Assembly: GCA_910577035.1 (NCBI GenBank)
Contig: CAJTKW010000117.1
Location: forward strand, 1 to 6,354
Direction: 5' to 3'
DNA length: 6,354 nt
From: an uncultured Acetatifactor sp.
GTDB lineage: Bacteria > Bacillota > Clostridia > Lachnospirales > Lachnospiraceae
Shown: positions 4,235 to 6,354 of the stretch, one piece after another
Layout: each line of letters opens with the position of its first letter
Position numbering within the stretch: the stretch's first letter is position 1
Position numbers and translations under genes: made by a program
The notes under the pieces: generated by a model
Database searches by the model: none
What the model was told of the DNA's origin: nothing
What the model saw: only the letters and a program-made list of their open reading frames with translations

Positions 4235-5990
4235 TTTCCAATTCCTCCTTTGATAGCTGTGACTCTGCAATTTCACGGTAGACAGGGCAACTTTTCAAAA
4301 GTTCCTTATGCCTGCCAATCCCCACAATCTTTCCTTCATCCAACACAATAATCTTGTCAGCATCCATTATCGTACCGATACGCTGTGCCACAATCAAAGT
4401 CGTAGCCGTTCCGGTTTCCTGTTTCAGCATTTTCCGAAGAACCCGGTCTGTCTTATAATCCAGCGCAGAAAAAGAATCATCAAAAATGTAGATTTCCGGC
4501 CTGCAGTAAATGGCTCTTGCTATGGCAAGCCGCTGTTTCTGCCCGCCGGACAGATTTGTTCCGCCCTGTGCAACCGCCGTGTGATAACCATTTTCCATAC
4601 CTTGGACAAAATCATCTGCCTGTGCAATTTCTATGGATTTCCAAAGCAATTCTTCATCCACACTCTGACGCCCATTTTCTCCATACGTCACATTTGACAG
4701 CACACTTCCCCTGAACATAACTGCCCGCTGTGAGACATATCCCAATTTCCTGTGAAGGGCCTCCTGGGTATATTCTTTAATATTAATCCCATCAATACAG
4801 ATTTCCCCTTCGGTCACATCATAAAAACGGGGAACCAGGTTAATCAGGGTACTTTTCCCGCTTCCGGTAGAACCTATGAATGCCACCGTCTCTCCCCGAT
4901 GGACGGTAAAATTGATGTCTGTGAGAATAGCTTCCTCTGCATCCGGGTAGCAGAATGATACGTGCCTAAATTCAATTTCCCCCTGTTCGAATAACTCGGA
5001 ACCGCTGATTTTACCATCCTTTATTTTGATCTCCGTATCAAGCACTTCATTGATACGTTTCGCCGACACAACAGCCCTCGGCAGCACAATAAAGGTCATA
5101 ACAAGCATCATAAATGCCATAATGATCTGCATGGCATAGGAGGAAAATACCACCATATCCGAGAAGATGCCGAGCCGGTCTGTAACCGCCGCCTCATTGA
5201 TAATATATACGCCCACCCAATAAATAGCCAGCGTCAGACCGGACATAATCAATGTCATGCCTGGGAACAACACGGACATGGTTCTGCTGGTAAACAGGTT
5301 CGTCCTTGTCAGTTCTTCGTTTGCACTCTCAAATTTCTTCTCCTGATACCCCTCCGCATTATAGGCCCGCACCACACGGATACCTGTGAGGTTTTCCCTT
5401 GCCACACGGTTCAGGTTATCCGTTAGTTTCTGCATATTCTTAAATTTAGGCAGCACCAGGGCGATCACTGTGCCAAGCATTACTGTAAGGATTGCAACTG
5501 CACCTCCCGTGATGGCTGTCCACTGCCAGCTTTTCCCAGCTATTTTCAAGATTGCCCATACCGCCAAAATCGGTGCTTTAATCATTGCCTGCAGCCCTAA
5601 TGCCACAAACATCTGAATCTGCTGAATATCATTGGTAGTACGTGTGATCAGGCTCGCCGTGGAAAATTTCCCGATTTCCTCCATTGAAAAATCCATCGTC
5701 TTATTATAAACTGCCTCCCGCAGACGCATGGCAAGCCCCGCCGCAATCTGCGCCACAAAGAAGCCCACAATAAAAGCCGTCACAAGGCTCCCCAACGCAC
5801 ACAGCAGCATAGAGCCTCCCGCAGACAGAACCTCGCCCATCTCACTGCCGGGCGTCTGTACTAAAGCTGTAATCTCCCTCATGTAATCCGGCAGCCGTAA
5901 ATCCAACCCTACCCCGCAGACAATAAACACAAGAGAACATAAGACAAACAGCCAGTCACGCCGGTTCATGTATTTTAATATTTTAAGCAT
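4227..5990 (-). CDS. ABC exporter half-transporter, first subunit (degenerate ATPase site)
   Basis: The product is 587 aa from ATG 5990, with AAGGAGG 5 bases upstream; a longer frame to 6068 overlaps the permease gene and is not preferred. Residues about 14-305 form a six-helix type IV exporter membrane domain, with FSTASLITRTTNDIQQIQ in the coupling region. The ATPase has Walker A GSTGSGKS (373-380), Q-loop Gln421, canonical signature LSGGQ (480-484), and Walker B IYIFDD (500-505). Position 505 is Asp where the catalytic Glu should be, and the switch His is Gln536 (VAQRIGTI). Those changes are the known marks of the non-hydrolysing subunit in heterodimeric multidrug exporters (BmrC, LmrC, EfrA, TM287). 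It follows the FtsX-like gene after 17 bases and overlaps the second subunit by 8 bases, as expected for a 1:1 pair. Probably an efflux pump for an antimicrobial compound; the substrate is unknown. Confidence 0.94.
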   Translation of the reverse strand: MLKILKYMNRRDWLFVLCSLVFIVCGVGLDLRLPDYMREITALVQTPGSEMGEVLSAGGSMLLCALGSLVTAFIVGFFVAQIAAGLAMRLREAVYNKTMDFSMEEIGKFSTASLITRTTNDIQQIQMFVALGLQAMIKAPILAVWAILKIAGKSWQWTAITGGAVAILTVMLGTVIALVLPKFKNMQKLTDNLNRVARENLTGIRVVRAYNAEGYQEKKFESANEELTRTNLFTSRTMSVLFPGMTLIMSGLTLAIYWVGVYIINEAAVTDRLGIFSDMVVFSSYAMQIIMAFMMLVMTFIVLPRAVVSAKRINEVLDTEIKIKDGKISGSELFEQGEIEFRHVSFCYPDAEEAILTDINFTVHRGETVAFIGSTGSGKSTLINLVPRFYDVTEGEICIDGINIKEYTQEALHRKLGYVSQRAVMFRGSVLSNVTYGENGRQSVDEELLWKSIEIAQADDFVQGMENGYHTAVAQGGTNLSGGQKQRLAIARAIYCRPEIYIFDDSFSALDYKTDRVLRKMLKQETGTATTLIVAQRIGTIMDADKIIVLDEGKIVGIGRHKELLKSCPVYREIAESQLSKEELESA

Positions 5991-6007
5991 AATAACCTCC
6001 TTCGTTG

Positions 6008-6354
6008 TTACTCTGTACGCAATGCCGCTACCGGGTCTTTCTTCGCTGCCCTTCTGGAAGGAATCCATCCGGCAATAACCGTAATCAAAACGCTTAACAG
6101 GAGCAAGAACAGCGCCGCCGTAACCGGGAGGGAAGCAGAAAGCTCCGAAGCACCCAATAGGTTCTGGATAACCGAAGTGATTGGGATGGTCAGCAGAGCG
6201 GAAACACCCACCCCTAAAATCCCTGCCAGCAATCCCACAATCACTGTTTCTGCATTGAATACCTGTGAAATATTCCGTTTCGATGCACCTATTGCCCGTA
6301 AAATACCGATTTCCTTTGTACGCTCCAATACAGAAATGTGCGTGATAATTCCAA
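6008..6354 (-). CDS. FtsX/MacB-type ABC permease, C-terminal end (cut by window edge)
   Basis: The last 114 codons are visible, read from 6352, ending with TAA 6010-6008. They show the conserved post-helix segment SVLERTKEIGILRAIGASKR, a membrane span (VIVGLLAGILGVGVSALL), a periplasm-facing or extracellular stretch with SELSASLPV, a last span (ALFLLLLSVLITVIAGW), and the family's typical tail PSRRAAKKDPVAALRTE. These are hallmarks of FtsX-domain permeases, which act with a separate or fused ATPase in macrolide or peptide efflux and lipoprotein handling. Whether this one carries a fused ATPase cannot be told, since the N-terminal part lies outside the window. It sits 17 bases before the first half-transporter on the same strand, so two different ABC systems seem to share a transcript. 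Confidence 0.92.
   Translation of the reverse strand, partial: GIITHISVLERTKEIGILRAIGASKRNISQVFNAETVIVGLLAGILGVGVSALLTIPITSVIQNLLGASELSASLPVTAALFLLLLSVLITVIAGWIPSRRAAKKDPVAALRTE

Overview
The window reads as DNA from a low-to-moderate G+C Firmicute, most likely a gut Clostridia/Lachnospiraceae-type genome. This rests on the strong AGGAGG-type ribosome binding sites, the hairpin-plus-U-tract terminators and the protein families. All supported genes lie on the minus strand, so the biological order runs from position 6354 down to 1. The left end (1-1180) looks like the regulatory part of an integrative conjugative element, and the right part (1180-6354) looks like an export and regulation operon that may be its cargo. 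The mobile-element reading is inference: no integrase, relaxase or attachment site lies inside the window.

Right part, 6354 to 1178, one operon in five steps. (1) The C-terminal end of an FtsX/MacB-type permease, cut by the window edge. (2) A first ABC exporter half-transporter starting 17 bases after it. (3) A second half-transporter overlapping the first by 8 bases. (4) A sirtuin-fold protein starting one base after the previous stop. (5) A winged-helix regulator related to OmpR/PhoB but with no usable receiver domain. A strong intrinsic terminator begins directly after the last stop codon. The two half-transporters are asymmetric in a complementary way (Asp for catalytic Glu and Gln for switch His in the first; LSAGQ for LSGGQ in the second), as in heterodimeric multidrug exporters of the BmrCD/LmrCD/EfrAB type. 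The sirtuin has Gln where the catalytic His is expected.

Middle part, 653-1177, has no conventional gene but is dense in signals for the minus strand. From upstream to downstream it holds: three exact TGTAGAA heptamers (plus a degenerate fourth) on an 11-base register; a TATAAT -10 box without a good -35; a short palindrome at the expected transcription start; a hairpin over a leader-ORF start; two strong intrinsic terminators; and a hairpin that takes in part of the next ribosome binding site. A single reading frame (986 or 953 to 636) stays open through all of this and overlaps the next gene. This looks like an activator-dependent promoter followed by a translated attenuator leader, in the style of mobile tetracycline-resistance leaders.

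Left part, 1-652: a small sigma region-4-like protein (GTG start) and, after 83 bases, the first 60 codons of a small basic protein (GTG start) that runs off the window.

Working model (inference): the export operon protects the cell from a peptide or drug, its sirtuin and winged-helix proteins sense or report a state, and the phased repeats plus attenuator control expression of the mobile element's sigma-like regulator.
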